From contig CAKUFI010000002.1 of assembly GCA_934647305.1 (NCBI GenBank), positions 26,041-90,040 on the forward strand: a stretch of 64,000 nt of DNA. The letters are read 5' to 3'. The DNA is from an uncultured Clostridia bacterium. GTDB lineage: Bacteria; Bacillota; Clostridia; Christensenellales; Aristaeellaceae. The stretch's first letter is position 1. Every line of letters starts with the position of its first letter. The position numbers and the translations under genes are program-made. The notes beneath the pieces were generated by a model that was not told the origin of the DNA, ran no database searches, and saw only the letters and a list, made by a program, of their open reading frames with translations. Of this stretch, positions 8,200 to 16,753 are shown one piece after another.

Positions 8200-10674
8200 T
8201 CAGTCGGCCAGGGTGTTGTCCTCGTTCACGGCCATGGAGGGCGTTTCCTCCAGGCTGTCCAGATAGGCCTTGACCACCTCGCCGACCGCGTGTCCGCAGT
8301 TGCCGGCGGCGTAGCCGTTCTGGATGTAGACCACGACCACGATCTTCGGGTTGTCGTAGGGCGCGTAGGCCACCATCCAGGCGTTGTTTTCCACGTCCAG
8401 GTCGGTTCTCTGCGCCGTACCGGTTTTGGCGGCGATCCTGTAGTCGGCGTAGGGCGAAAGCACCTTGGAAGCCGTGCCGTCCTCGCCGGAGGCAACGTCC
8501 TTCATGCCCTGCTGCAGCGCCGCGAAGTATTCCTCGCCGCCCGTAATGACGTTGGCGATCGTGGGCTGCTTGTCCAGCACCACCTCGCCGCTGGGGGAAA
8601 TGATCTTGTCCACGATCTGCGCGTTGTAAACCGTGCCGCCGTTGGCGATGGCGGCGATGTAGCGCGCGACCGCGATGGGGGTGACCTGGGTGATGGACTG
8701 GCCGATGGCGGCCATGATGGTCTCGCTGGCCGTCCAGCGCAGGTCGTTGATGTAGTAGTAGAACTCGTTGACCAGCAGGTGCCGGGCGATATAGTCGCTG
8801 GGCAGGTTCATTTCGCCGATCAGGATGTTTCGAATCTGCGCCGGCCAGTCGTCCTTGGCCAGGTCGCCGCCCGCGATGTCCATGAGCATCTTGGCCGCCT
8901 TGTCGATGCGATCCTGATCGTAGACGATGCCTCGCTCGTCGCCGATGCGCTCGAAGGCCTCCTTGATCTTGTAGTAGGCGTAGAGCGGCTTGGAGGTGTA
9001 CTGATTGCTGATCGAGCTGCCGGGGTCGTACAGCTTCTGCTGGTCGCCCACGTAGCTGAGCGACTCGCCGTTCAGCTCAATGCCCGTGCGCGAGGTCAGG
9101 CCCAGCTGCGCCGCCCACTTGACCAGGTTGCTCGAGCCCAGCCGGAAGCCCATCTCGTAGAAGTAGTAGTTGCAGCTGTGCGCGATGGCCTTGTCGATGG
9201 TCTGGTCGGCGTGCTTCCAGCGCTGTCCCTCGGAGATCCAGCAGCGGGGCTGACGCGAGGTATCCAGGCCCATGTACTTGCCCTCGTCGCTGATTTCCTC
9301 GGTCAGCGTGGTCGCGCCCTCCATCAGCGCGCCCAGGCCGGTCACCAGTTTGAAAATCGAGCCGGGCGTGTCTCGGGCGCTGATGCAGCGGTTGTACATC
9401 GGGTTGCGCTCGTCCTCGGAGAGCTCCTTCCAGTAGGCCGCCGAGACCGTGCCGCCCTCGAACATCGACAGGTCGAACGACGGCAGGCTGGCCATCGCCA
9501 GCACCTTGCCGGAATTCGGGTCCATCGCCACCAGCGCACCGGATTCAACCAGCGAAATCTGGGTACCGTCCTCCTCATACTTGGCCAGCGTCGTGGCCAC
9601 CTTTTCCTTGGCCAGCCATTCCGGGTTGACGATCAGCTCCTCCTGAATGGCGCGAATGTCGGTGATCGTCTGCGCAAGTGCCTGCTCGGCCACCTTCTGC
9701 AGCTGCAGGTCGAGCGTCAGCACCACGCTGTTGCCGTCCAGCGGCTCCTCGTAGGACAGCTCGCGGATGATCTTGCCCTTCTTGTTGATTTCGACCGTCT
9801 TGCTGCCCTGCCGATAGGACAGGTAGGGGCTCAGCTGATCCTCCAGCGAGGCCTCGATGCCGGACGAGCCGACCGTCGCGTCCTTGGGATAGCCCTTTTC
9901 AGCGTAGGTGTCCATGTTGTCGGTGGAGATCTTGCTGGTGTAGCCGATGACGTGCGCCGCGGTCTCGCCCTGCGGATACACGCGCTCAGTGCCCTCCTCG
10001 ATGCTCATGCCCGGCAGGTCCATCGACTGCGACTCGATCTGGCACACCACGTCGTAGCCCACATCGTAGGCGATCGTGACCGGCAGCGAGCGGTAGTTGT
10101 TCATGCGCTGCTCCTGCCACACGGCCAGCACCTGGATCTTCTGCTCCTCGGTCAGGCTGTTCGGAATGCAGTAGTTTTGGCACAGCGTGTCGAAGAGCTT
10201 CTCGACCGGATACCGATCCTCGCTGCTCAGTGCAAAGTTCTGCCGCCAGGACTTGATGCGCGAGGCGTCGGCCTTTTCGGTCGTCGCGCCGGTGTTGAAG
10301 CGCCACTTTCCGTCCTCGCCGCGCTCCAGCCAGAAGTCGTTGACCATGGTCTTGCCGTTGCGCTGCACGATGTCGATGACCTTGATAATCGCCTCGGTAT
10401 ACGCCTTTCGGTCCTTTTCAGTGGTCATCGTCGGGTCGCGGTAAAACTGCAGGTTATAGCTCACCCGGTCGTAGGCCAGCGGGTTCATCGCGGTGTCGTA
10501 AATCGTGCCGCGCCCGCCGTACTGGGAAAGCGTCTTCTGGCTCTTGCTCTCGGCCAGGGCCTCATAGCTGTCCCCCTGCACCAGGGTCATTTTGCCCAGC
10601 CGCACGGTCATCGCGCCAAAAAGCAGCGCAATCACCAGCGCGTAAACCGCCAGGCGAATACGGGTCGGTTTCAT
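8200..10674 (-). CDS. mrdA: Class B penicillin-binding protein (PBP2/MrdA type)
   Basis: Predicted D,D-transpeptidase cross-linking lateral-wall peptidoglycan with RodA. It has an N-terminal membrane anchor (residues about 7-28), a long pedestal domain, and a transpeptidase domain with active-site TPGSIFK (Ser near residue 439), SCN (near 499) and KTGTAQ (near 750). At 824 residues it is longer than E. coli PBP2 (633), the extra length lying in the pedestal and in inserts between the active-site motifs, as is common in Clostridia. Second-to-last structural gene of the shape cluster before minD-rodA. Confidence 0.93.
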   Translation of the reverse strand: MKPTRIRLAVYALVIALLFGAMTVRLGKMTLVQGDSYEALAESKSQKTLSQYGGRGTIYDTAMNPLAYDRVSYNLQFYRDPTMTTEKDRKAYTEAIIKVIDIVQRNGKTMVNDFWLERGEDGKWRFNTGATTEKADASRIKSWRQNFALSSEDRYPVEKLFDTLCQNYCIPNSLTEEQKIQVLAVWQEQRMNNYRSLPVTIAYDVGYDVVCQIESQSMDLPGMSIEEGTERVYPQGETAAHVIGYTSKISTDNMDTYAEKGYPKDATVGSSGIEASLEDQLSPYLSYRQGSKTVEINKKGKIIRELSYEEPLDGNSVVLTLDLQLQKVAEQALAQTITDIRAIQEELIVNPEWLAKEKVATTLAKYEEDGTQISLVESGALVAMDPNSGKVLAMASLPSFDLSMFEGGTVSAAYWKELSEDERNPMYNRCISARDTPGSIFKLVTGLGALMEGATTLTEEISDEGKYMGLDTSRQPRCWISEGQRWKHADQTIDKAIAHSCNYYFYEMGFRLGSSNLVKWAAQLGLTSRTGIELNGESLSYVGDQQKLYDPGSSISNQYTSKPLYAYYKIKEAFERIGDERGIVYDQDRIDKAAKMLMDIAGGDLAKDDWPAQIRNILIGEMNLPSDYIARHLLVNEFYYYINDLRWTASETIMAAIGQSITQVTPIAVARYIAAIANGGTVYNAQIVDKIISPSGEVVLDKQPTIANVITGGEEYFAALQQGMKDVASGEDGTASKVLSPYADYRIAAKTGTAQRTDLDVENNAWMVAYAPYDNPKIVVVVYIQNGYAAGNCGHAVGEVVKAYLDSLEETPSMAVNEDNTLAD

Positions 10675-10735
10675 CTGTTTTCATTCACCTCCGGGTGAGT
10701 CATCCTGCGTTTACAAAGAGTGTTTGGGGCGCGCC

Positions 10736-11230
10736 CTAAATCCTCGCGTAGCGCGAGCGGCTGGGCCTGAGCAGCTTCTCATACAGCCAGCACAGCACCA
10801 GCGAGAGCACCATGTGTATCAGCACGCGGATCCCCGCGTCGGTCAGCGCGCCGGAAGTCATCTGGCCGCTGGCAAAGAGCACGTATACTGTCAGAAACAG
10901 CTCGTAGCCCGCGAATCCGATCAGCGACGAGAGAAGCGGCGTGAGCGGCCTGCGAATCCTGCGCCGGGCGAACCAGCCGCCCAGATAGCCCATGCCGGTG
11001 TACAGCGCGGTCATCAGGCCCAGCGGCGTGCTGACCGAAATATCGACCAGTATGCCCGCGATCAGGCCGTACAGCGCACCGCTCGAGCGCCCGAGCAGCA
11101 GGCCCAGGCAATGCACCGTCATCAGCGTCCACAGGGGCATCAGCGGACTGCTCGAAAAAACCGGCAGTATCGTGCAGTCCAGCAAAAGCGCCAGCAGCAC
11201 CAGCACAATCGACCAAATCCTGCGCAGCAC
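10736..11230 (-). CDS. mreD: Rod shape-determining protein MreD
   Basis: Small (164 aa) polytopic membrane protein of the elongasome, predicted to link MreC/MreB to the synthases. It has five to six hydrophobic helices, including the family-like segment RSSGALYGLIAGILVDIS. The GTG at 11230 was chosen because AAGGGGG stands 7 nt upstream; the frame is open further upstream but only through repeat sequence. It is separated from mreC by 262 bp of dispersed repeat rather than the usual few bases. Confidence 0.85.
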   Translation of the reverse strand: MLRRIWSIVLVLLALLLDCTILPVFSSSPLMPLWTLMTVHCLGLLLGRSSGALYGLIAGILVDISVSTPLGLMTALYTGMGYLGGWFARRRIRRPLTPLLSSLIGFAGYELFLTVYVLFASGQMTSGALTDAGIRVLIHMVLSLVLCWLYEKLLRPSRSRYARI

Positions 11231-11268
11231 GCGCAATCCCCCTTTGTGTTGAGTTTTTGAACCGCGAA

Positions 11269-11303
11269 GAATCCTGAGGCTCCAATCTATGGCCGAAGGA
11301 TTC
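11269..11303 (+). repeat. Dispersed hairpin element, copy 4
   Basis: Arms GAATCCT (11269-11275) and AGGATTC (11297-11303) with inner GGC/GCC around a loop containing CCAATCTATG. Lies between mreC and mreD and is non-coding. It is followed by a GGCAGCA and GCAGGCTCAGCCTG-type tail, as at other copies. Confidence 0.75.
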
Positions 11304-11394
11304 GTGTGGTATCGGCGGCAGCATCCGAGTGCAGGCTCAACCTGACGGCGGCAGGTGACTGTCGACACCGCCGATCTCGGCAACGCCGACCTTT

Positions 11395-11457
11395 AATCCG
11401 TAAGGAATCTTACGGATTCGGAGAATTCGGGAACTTCATTCTATGGTTCCCGAATTC
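11395..11457 (+). repeat. Dispersed double-hairpin element, copy 5 (complete)
   Basis: Hairpin I here is AATCCGTAAG (11395-11404) pairing perfectly with CTTACGGATT (11409-11418), unrelated in sequence to hairpin I of copies 3 and 9 but identical in geometry. Hairpin II is GAATTCGGGAAC (11423-11434) pairing perfectly with GTTCCCGAATTC (11446-11457) around loop TTCATTCTATG. Sits inside the mre operon just after mreC in the direction of transcription. Confidence 0.85.
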
Positions 11458-11492
11458 GTCGATAGAACCCGCGGCAGCAACCGGGTGCAGGC

Positions 11493-12620
11493 TCAGCCTG
11501 CCGCCCAGGCGTCCTCGGGCATGGTTTCGCCGGAGTAGATGGTGCTGTTGCCGTCGGGCGTGACCGTGGGATAGGCCCATTCGTTGGGCGCGTTCGAGGG
11601 CGCGGGCGTGCTTTCGGGCACGGGCGTCTCGGTCGCGTTGGGATCGGGCGTGGCGGTCGGGCGAGCGGTCGGCTCGGGCACGACGGGCAGCGCCTGATCG
11701 GAGTCGGTCTCGATGACGGTGCGCAGCACGAGCACCTCTTCGATGTGGTTAAAGTCGGCCAGGGGCGTGACCACGATGTACTGGCTGGAGGTCTCGGTCT
11801 GCCGACTGACCTCGCTGACCGTGCCCACGAGCAGTCCCTTGGGGTACATGCTGTCCAGGCCGGAGGTGATGACCCGGTCGCCGGGGGTCACGCTGTTGAC
11901 CGCGGGCAGGTAGTACATGTAGCAGCTGTCGCTGCCCGTACCCGAGTCCAGCTGGCCGCTGAGCACGCCGTTGTCGCGGGTGCGCTCGATCAGGCAGGCG
12001 ATGGACGACCGGCTGTCGATCATCGAGAGCACCTTGGCATAGTTCAGGCCCGCCTCGTACACGCGCCCGACCAGGCCGTCGCCGGTCACGACCGCCATGC
12101 CCGCGGTCACGCCGCTGAGCGTGCCCTTGTTGATCGAGAAGGTCGAGAACCACGCGCCGGCCGACTTGGCGATGACCTTGGCGTAGATCGGGTCCAGCTC
12201 CTGATAGGTCGACTGGGCGTTCAGGAGCGACTTGAGCCGCTCGTTTTCCTGCTCGGCCTCCTCCAGCTGGCTGACGCGGTACTGAAGGGACATGTTTTCC
12301 AGCGTCAGCTGGTCGTTCTGATCCTTGAGCGCGTTTCGGTCGCGGATTTCCTGCGCCAGGTCGCGCGCCCAGGCCGTGGCGCTTCGCACGGCGCTCTGCA
12401 CGGGCGACAGCAGCGAGCCCACGGCGTTTTCAGTCACCGACAGCTCGCCCTGCGTGCGCGCCCAGATGAAGAACGCCACCGCCGCCACCGCCAAAAACAC
12501 CAGCACGCTGAAGGCGATCTGGCCGGCGCGGGAACGTTTTTTCCTGGCCGCGCTCTTTTTGGCCGGCCGAATGACCGGCCGCTTCACGCCGCCGCCCAGC
12601 GGCGTTTCACGCTTTGGCAT
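11493..12620 (-). CDS. mreC: Rod shape-determining protein MreC
   Basis: Bitopic elongasome scaffold. It has a basic cytoplasmic tail, one membrane helix (about residues 30-50), a coiled coil (about 94-131, QNDQLTLENMSLQYRVSQLE) and the beta-barrel region with MAVVTGDGLVGRVYEAG and IDSRSSIACLIERTRDNGVLSG. A low-complexity Pro/Thr/Glu tail of roughly 60 residues after the barrel is an unusual addition. The stop lies at the edge of the dispersed repeat. GGAGG stands 10 nt upstream of the ATG. Follows mreB by 25 bp. Confidence 0.92.
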   Translation of the reverse strand: MPKRETPLGGGVKRPVIRPAKKSAARKKRSRAGQIAFSVLVFLAVAAVAFFIWARTQGELSVTENAVGSLLSPVQSAVRSATAWARDLAQEIRDRNALKDQNDQLTLENMSLQYRVSQLEEAEQENERLKSLLNAQSTYQELDPIYAKVIAKSAGAWFSTFSINKGTLSGVTAGMAVVTGDGLVGRVYEAGLNYAKVLSMIDSRSSIACLIERTRDNGVLSGQLDSGTGSDSCYMYYLPAVNSVTPGDRVITSGLDSMYPKGLLVGTVSEVSRQTETSSQYIVVTPLADFNHIEEVLVLRTVIETDSDQALPVVPEPTARPTATPDPNATETPVPESTPAPSNAPNEWAYPTVTPDGNSTIYSGETMPEDAWAAG

Positions 12621-12645
12621 GTTCTTTGCTTCCTCCGTCCATTGC

Positions 12646-13704
12646 TCAGTCGCCCGTCAGATCCAGCGCACCGCCGCGTTCGAGCAGCGTCATCAGCCGC
12701 TCGTCGGAGACCGCCGCGCCCAGGCCCAGTATTACGTCGCGCTGGGGATGCGCGCTCACGTGCACCGGCACGCCCACCTCGCGCTCCAGCCGCTCCTTCA
12801 GGCCGGTCAGCAGCGCCCCGCCGCCTGAAAGCTGTATGCCGGTCTCCAGCAGGTCGCTCGACAGCTCGGGCGGGATGTTGTACAGCGCGTTCTTCATCGC
12901 GTCGATCACCCGCACCACCGATTCCTCCAGCGCCTTTTTCACGTCCTGCGAGCAGGTCTCCACGCTGGCCGGCCGGCCGGTCGAGGCCTCCTTGCCCTTG
13001 ACGAGCACCGGGTCGTCCCCGGCCATTTCATCCTCGTCCTCGGGCAGCACCGTGCCCAGCTCGCGCTTGAGCTGCTCCGCGGTGCGCATGCCGATCAGCA
13101 CGCCCTTTTCGCGCCAGAACCAGCGCACGATGTCCTCGTCCATGGTCTCGCCGCCGAAGGGCAGACTGCGCATGGCCGCGATGCCGTTCATCGACAGCAC
13201 CGCCAGCTCGGTCAATCCGCCGCCCAGGCAGATCTCCAGCACGCCCCGGGGCGCGGAAATGTCCAGTCCGGCCCCGAGCGCCGCGGCGACCGGCGTGCGC
13301 AGCGAGGCGATCTTCTTTGCGCCGGTGGCGGTCATGGCCTGAAACAGCGCGCTTCGGGACACGCGGCTCGCCCCGCCCGGCAGCGAGCACAGAAGCGTCG
13401 CCTTCTCCAGCGGCTTCTTCCTGCCCATAGCCTTCTCGCACTGCGCCACCATCAGGAGCGCCGTCAGCTCCACGTCGGCCACGCAGCCCCGCTCGATGGG
13501 CTTGACCAGGTCGGTATCCTCGGCCGTGCGCCCGGACAGCGAATGCGCCTGCGAGCCCACCGCCAGCACGTCCTGGCCGTTTTCCGCGCTCACCAGCACG
13601 CAGGTCGGCTCGCGCAGCACCACCTTTTCCTCGTCGCTGAGGTAAATCGACGTGACGCTCGACCCCAGGTCGATGCCCACGCCGGTGTTTCCAAAGATCG
13701 CCAT
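12646..13704 (-). CDS. mreB: Rod shape-determining protein MreB (actin-like)
   Basis: Bacterial actin that positions the elongation machinery. Phosphate-1 motif GVGIDLGSSVTSIYL is at the N-terminus; the adenosine-side motif LSGGGALLTGLKERLEREVGVPV lies near residue 300. The pattern RSLPFGGETMDEDIVRWF matches MreB. Somewhat divergent in the central region, with an acidic LPEDEDEMAGDDP stretch, so an Mbl-type paralogue is possible. Sits between maf and mreC in the usual order. Confidence 0.9.
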   Translation of the reverse strand: MAIFGNTGVGIDLGSSVTSIYLSDEEKVVLREPTCVLVSAENGQDVLAVGSQAHSLSGRTAEDTDLVKPIERGCVADVELTALLMVAQCEKAMGRKKPLEKATLLCSLPGGASRVSRSALFQAMTATGAKKIASLRTPVAAALGAGLDISAPRGVLEICLGGGLTELAVLSMNGIAAMRSLPFGGETMDEDIVRWFWREKGVLIGMRTAEQLKRELGTVLPEDEDEMAGDDPVLVKGKEASTGRPASVETCSQDVKKALEESVVRVIDAMKNALYNIPPELSSDLLETGIQLSGGGALLTGLKERLEREVGVPVHVSAHPQRDVILGLGAAVSDERLMTLLERGGALDLTGD

Positions 13705-13705
13705 G

Positions 13706-14278
13706 CTATTCGTACTCCTTCAGCAGCTCTTTCACCCGCTCGGTCGGCAGGCCCACAATGTTGTCATACGAGCCCTCGTACCCGGTCACGAACCCGGCCG
13801 CGCCGCCCTGTATCGCATACGAACCCGCCCGGTCAAGCGGCTCGCCCGAGGCCACGTACGCGTTGATCTCCTCGTCGCTCAGGTTGCGGAAATGCACCCG
13901 GCTCTCCTCCACGCAGACCTTCGCCTCGCCGGTCGCCGCGTCGAGCAGGCACACGCCCGTATACACCTCGTGTCCCCTGCCCGACAGCGCCCGAAGCGTC
14001 CGCCGCGCGTCGTCCTCGTCCGCGGGCTTGCCCAGCGCCCTGTCGTCCAGCGACACCAGCGTGTCCGCCGCCAGCACCAGCCCGTCCGCATGGCCCTTCG
14101 CCACCGCGCGCGCCTTGCGCTCGGCCAGCACGCCCACCACGTCGCGCGGACTGCCCGCCAGGTGCTCGTCCGCGTCCGATACCTCTACCACGAATGGGAC
14201 GCGCATCCGACTCAGAAGTTCCCGCCTGCGCGGCGATCCCGACGCCAGAATCAGCTTCCCCTTCAGCTTTTCGTACAT
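13706..14278 (-). CDS. maf: Maf-family nucleotide pyrophosphatase
   Basis: Predicted house-cleaning nucleotide pyrophosphatase (dTTP/UTP or modified nucleotides). It shows the N-terminal ILASGSPRRRELL motif, the central LVLAADTLVSLDDRALGKP segment and the late GSYAIQGGAAGFV motif. Length (190 aa) is typical. First gene of the maf-mreB-mreC-mreD-PBP2-minD-rodA run; one base separates its stop from the mreB start, so coupling is likely. Confidence 0.92.
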   Translation of the reverse strand: MYEKLKGKLILASGSPRRRELLSRMRVPFVVEVSDADEHLAGSPRDVVGVLAERKARAVAKGHADGLVLAADTLVSLDDRALGKPADEDDARRTLRALSGRGHEVYTGVCLLDAATGEAKVCVEESRVHFRNLSDEEINAYVASGEPLDRAGSYAIQGGAAGFVTGYEGSYDNIVGLPTERVKELLKEYE

Positions 14279-14333
14279 GCCTTTTTATTCCTTTCAAAGG
14301 GCAGAAACCCACCCTATAAATCACCTAGGTTAC

Positions 14334-14361
14334 ATTATACCACACTTTCCTCTCCCTGCAA
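14334..14361 (-). promoter_or_regulatory. Sigma-A promoter for the maf-mre operon
   Basis: Read on the minus strand: TTGCAG, 16 bp, TATAAT, followed by a short leader to the maf start at 14278. No other comparable promoter is seen before rodA, consistent with a long operon. Confidence 0.7.
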
Positions 14362-14399
14362 ACCACCTTTACCAAATCGCCTTGAAAAGTAACGCATCC

Positions 14400-14580
14400 A
14401 GGGTCGGCAGGGCCGACTGCCACTTGCTGCCGCCGGCCGGGCAGGGCCCGGTTCCACTTGCTGCCGCGCATTCTCTCGACGAATCCGGGAAGCATAGATT
14501 GGACTTCCCGAATTCTGCGCCTGAACCCCACCGCCCGCGCTGCGGGCGCCTTCCCTTTCAGGGGAGGCACGGCGGTACGG
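14400..14580 (-). repeat. Dispersed composite repeat, inverted orientation (copy 6)
   Basis: Reading the minus strand: the CCTCCCCTGAAAGGG..GCGG module (14524-14569), then hairpin II with arms GAATTCGGGAAG (14504-14515) and CTTCCCGGATTC (14481-14492) around TCCAATCTATG, then the GGCAGCAAGTGG tail. One mismatch in a 12-bp stem. Occupies the gap between the mre promoter and the MATE gene. Confidence 0.75.
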
Positions 14581-14637
14581 TCCCCCTGCACAGAAAACCC
14601 CCGAAGACGCGCGGCCTTCGGGAGGCGTCGGGCGAAT

Positions 14638-16011
14638 TTACTTCGCCTCGAACAGGTTGTCGCGGGTGATGTTGCGCAGCCACTGACCCTTTTTATAGTG
14701 GCGGATGACGAAGGGCCACTTGACGAACTCGTCGGTCATGAGCAGGAAGTACACCCACCGCACGGGCAGCCTGAGCACGAACGCGGCGAAGAAGCCCAGC
14801 GGCACGGCGTAGGCCCACATGTCGATCAGGTCGCAGTAGAAGCCAAACTTGCTGTCGCCGCCCGAGCGGAAGATGCCGCAGATCATCGTGGTATTGAGCG
14901 CGGTACCTGTGATATAGTACGTGTTGATGAGCAGCATGGTTTTCAGGTATCCCATGGCGGTCTCGGACAGGGTAGCGTAGCGCAGCACAAACGGGGTCGC
15001 CGCCAGCACCAGCAGCCCGCCCAGCACGCCGCAGGTAATGGTCAAGCGAATGAGCAGCGACGCGTCCCTGCGGATCAGCTCCTCAGGTTGCCTCTCGCCG
15101 ATCAGCTTGCCCAGCAGGATGCCGCCCGCGCTGGCCATGCCGTAGCACAGCACCGTGCCGAACTGGCGCACTACCGTGACCAGCGAGTTGGCCGCCACTG
15201 CGTCCGAGCCCAGATGCCCCAGGATCACCGAGTACATCGAAAAGCCGACGCCCCAAACCACGTCGTTGCCCAGCGCGGGCAGGGCCAGCTTCACGAAGTC
15301 GCTCAGCAGCGGCTTGTTGCGGATAAACAGGTAACGCAGGTCGAGCTTGACCTCCTTCGAGCAGATCGAGACCACGATGCAGCCGAGCAGCTCCACCACG
15401 CGCGAAATTGCCGTCGCCAGCGCCACGCCCGAAACGCCCATCTTCGGCGCGCCGAACAGGCCGAAGATGAACACCGCGTTGAGCAGTACGTTCAGGCCGA
15501 ACGCGACCATGTTGAGCACCATGCAGATCGTGACGCGTTCCATACTGCGCAGCACCGACAGGTACACCTCGATCACGCTCCAGCACAGATAGGCCACGCT
15601 CATATAGCGCAGGTAGTCCGCGCCTAGCTCGATCAGCCGCCGCTCGTTCGTGAACAGGCGCATCATCTGCTCTGGCACGCACAGCGCCAGCGCCGCGAAC
15701 ACCGCCGACACGATCAGCGAAAACCTCAGCGCAATGCCCTCCACCGCGCGGATGGCCATGTAGTCCTTCTTGCCGTAATACTGGGCGCAGAGCATGGTCG
15801 CGCCGGTGCCCAGGCCATAGTAGATCATGAACAGCACGTTGGCGTACTGGCTGGCCAGCGACACCGCCGAGATCGCGTCCTGGCTGACGTAGTTGAGCAT
15901 CACCACGTCGGCCGAGCTCACCGCCGCGCTGAGCAGGTTCTGAATCACCACCGGGATCACCAGCCGGATGATCTGGCCGTAAAAGGGGTTGCGCGTCCGT
16001 TCCTTGCCCAT
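14638..16011 (-). CDS. MATE-family efflux transporter
   Basis: Predicted twelve-helix Na+- or H+-coupled multidrug/toxin exporter (457 aa). The first repeat starts IIRLVIPVVIQNLLSAAVSSADVVMLNYV, typical of MATE proteins, and the second repeat begins near KLALPALGNDVVWGVGFSMYSVILG. It is divergent from the Rrf2 regulator with both promoters in the 200-bp gap, so regulation by that protein is possible but not shown. Substrate unknown. Confidence 0.9.
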   Translation of the reverse strand: MGKERTRNPFYGQIIRLVIPVVIQNLLSAAVSSADVVMLNYVSQDAISAVSLASQYANVLFMIYYGLGTGATMLCAQYYGKKDYMAIRAVEGIALRFSLIVSAVFAALALCVPEQMMRLFTNERRLIELGADYLRYMSVAYLCWSVIEVYLSVLRSMERVTICMVLNMVAFGLNVLLNAVFIFGLFGAPKMGVSGVALATAISRVVELLGCIVVSICSKEVKLDLRYLFIRNKPLLSDFVKLALPALGNDVVWGVGFSMYSVILGHLGSDAVAANSLVTVVRQFGTVLCYGMASAGGILLGKLIGERQPEELIRRDASLLIRLTITCGVLGGLLVLAATPFVLRYATLSETAMGYLKTMLLINTYYITGTALNTTMICGIFRSGGDSKFGFYCDLIDMWAYAVPLGFFAAFVLRLPVRWVYFLLMTDEFVKWPFVIRHYKKGQWLRNITRDNLFEAK

Positions 16012-16049
16012 GAAGAAGGTCCTTCCTTTTGTCTCATCGTTCCAGTCGG

Positions 16050-16078
16050 ATTATAGCATGACTTCGGACAAAGCGCAA
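16050..16078 (-). promoter_or_regulatory. Promoter for the MATE gene
   Basis: Minus strand: TTGCGC, 17 bp, TATAAT, 39 nt upstream of the MATE start. Confidence 0.65.
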
Positions 16079-16147
16079 TCGTTCATCCCGGAAAAGTTTT
16101 CAGGCGCAAATTCCTATGCAGTCGGTAGAGTTTTTGCGCGAAAACGC

Positions 16148-16176
16148 TTGCAATCCGCGCGCCAGGGCGCTATAAT
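16148..16176 (+). promoter_or_regulatory. Promoter for the Rrf2 regulator
   Basis: TTGCAA, 17 bp, TATAAT. The spacer contains a GCGCGCCAGGGCGC near-palindrome that could be an autoregulatory site. Confidence 0.7.
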
Positions 16177-16213
16177 ACCGCCAAGTCATTCCGCAGACAG
16201 GGAGGAACCCGCC

Positions 16214-16627
16214 ATGATGATATCCACTCGGGGGCGCTACGCGCTGCGCGTGCTGATCGACCTGGCCCAGCACGCGGGCGAGGGCTGCGTGCCGCTCAAG
16301 GCCGTGTCTCAGCGGCAGGGGGTGTCGCTGAAATACCTGGAGAGCATCGTCGCGCTGCTCACCAAGGGCGGCCTGCTGGTCAGCACCCGCGGCAAGGAGG
16401 GCGGCTATCGCCTGTCGCGCCCGGCCTCGGAGATCTTCGTGAGCCAGGTCATTCACCTGACCGAGGGGTCGCTCGCGCCGGTTTCCTGCCTGGGCGAGGA
16501 CGGCAGTCCCTGCCAGCGCGAGGGCGTCTGCCTCACCCTGCCCATGTGGCGCAGGCTCGACCAGCTCATCGACGACTATCTCTCCTCCGTCAGCATCGAA
16601 ATGCTGCTGGAGGGCCGGGCCGAATAG
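16214..16627 (+). CDS. Rrf2-family transcriptional regulator with three conserved cysteines
   Basis: Winged-helix regulator, 137 aa. The N-terminal MISTRGRYALRVLIDLAQ and the recognition region KYLESIVALLTKGGLLVSTRGKEGGYRL are diagnostic. Cysteines occur as C-x7-C-x5-C (around residues 95-109), the arrangement that holds a [2Fe-2S] cluster in IscR/NsrR, so iron-sulfur or redox sensing is likely. The start is the first of two adjacent ATGs, 8 nt after GGAGG. No isc/suf genes adjoin; the divergent neighbour is a MATE exporter. Confidence 0.88.
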   Translation: MMISTRGRYALRVLIDLAQHAGEGCVPLKAVSQRQGVSLKYLESIVALLTKGGLLVSTRGKEGGYRLSRPASEIFVSQVIHLTEGSLAPVSCLGEDGSPCQREGVCLTLPMWRRLDQLIDDYLSSVSIEMLLEGRAE

Positions 16628-16641
16628 GCTCAGTCCGCTCT

Positions 16642-16675
16642 CCCCCGGGGCCATCCGCGCCTTCGGGGGCTTTTT
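16642..16675 (+). terminator. Intrinsic terminator after the Rrf2 gene
   Basis: CCCCCG (16642-16647) pairs with CGGGGG (16664-16669), followed by C and TTTTT. Confidence 0.7.
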
Positions 16676-16692
16676 CGTCCATGCCCGCCCGA

Positions 16693-16721
16693 TTGTGCGG
16701 TGCGGGAAAACGTGGTATAAT
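16693..16721 (+). promoter_or_regulatory. Promoter for the response regulator gene
   Basis: TTGTGC, 17 bp, TATAAT; the start codon follows with AAGGAGG in between. Confidence 0.7.
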
Positions 16722-16753
16722 GTGAGAAACAATGCGCTCAAGGAGGAAACGGC

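Noticed and set aside
5428..10698. Very long plus-strand open frame (over 1700 codons)
   Set aside because: It is antisense to HAD, greA, rodA, minD and the PBP2 gene, all with clear motifs; its composition is the typical GC-rich mirror of real genes.
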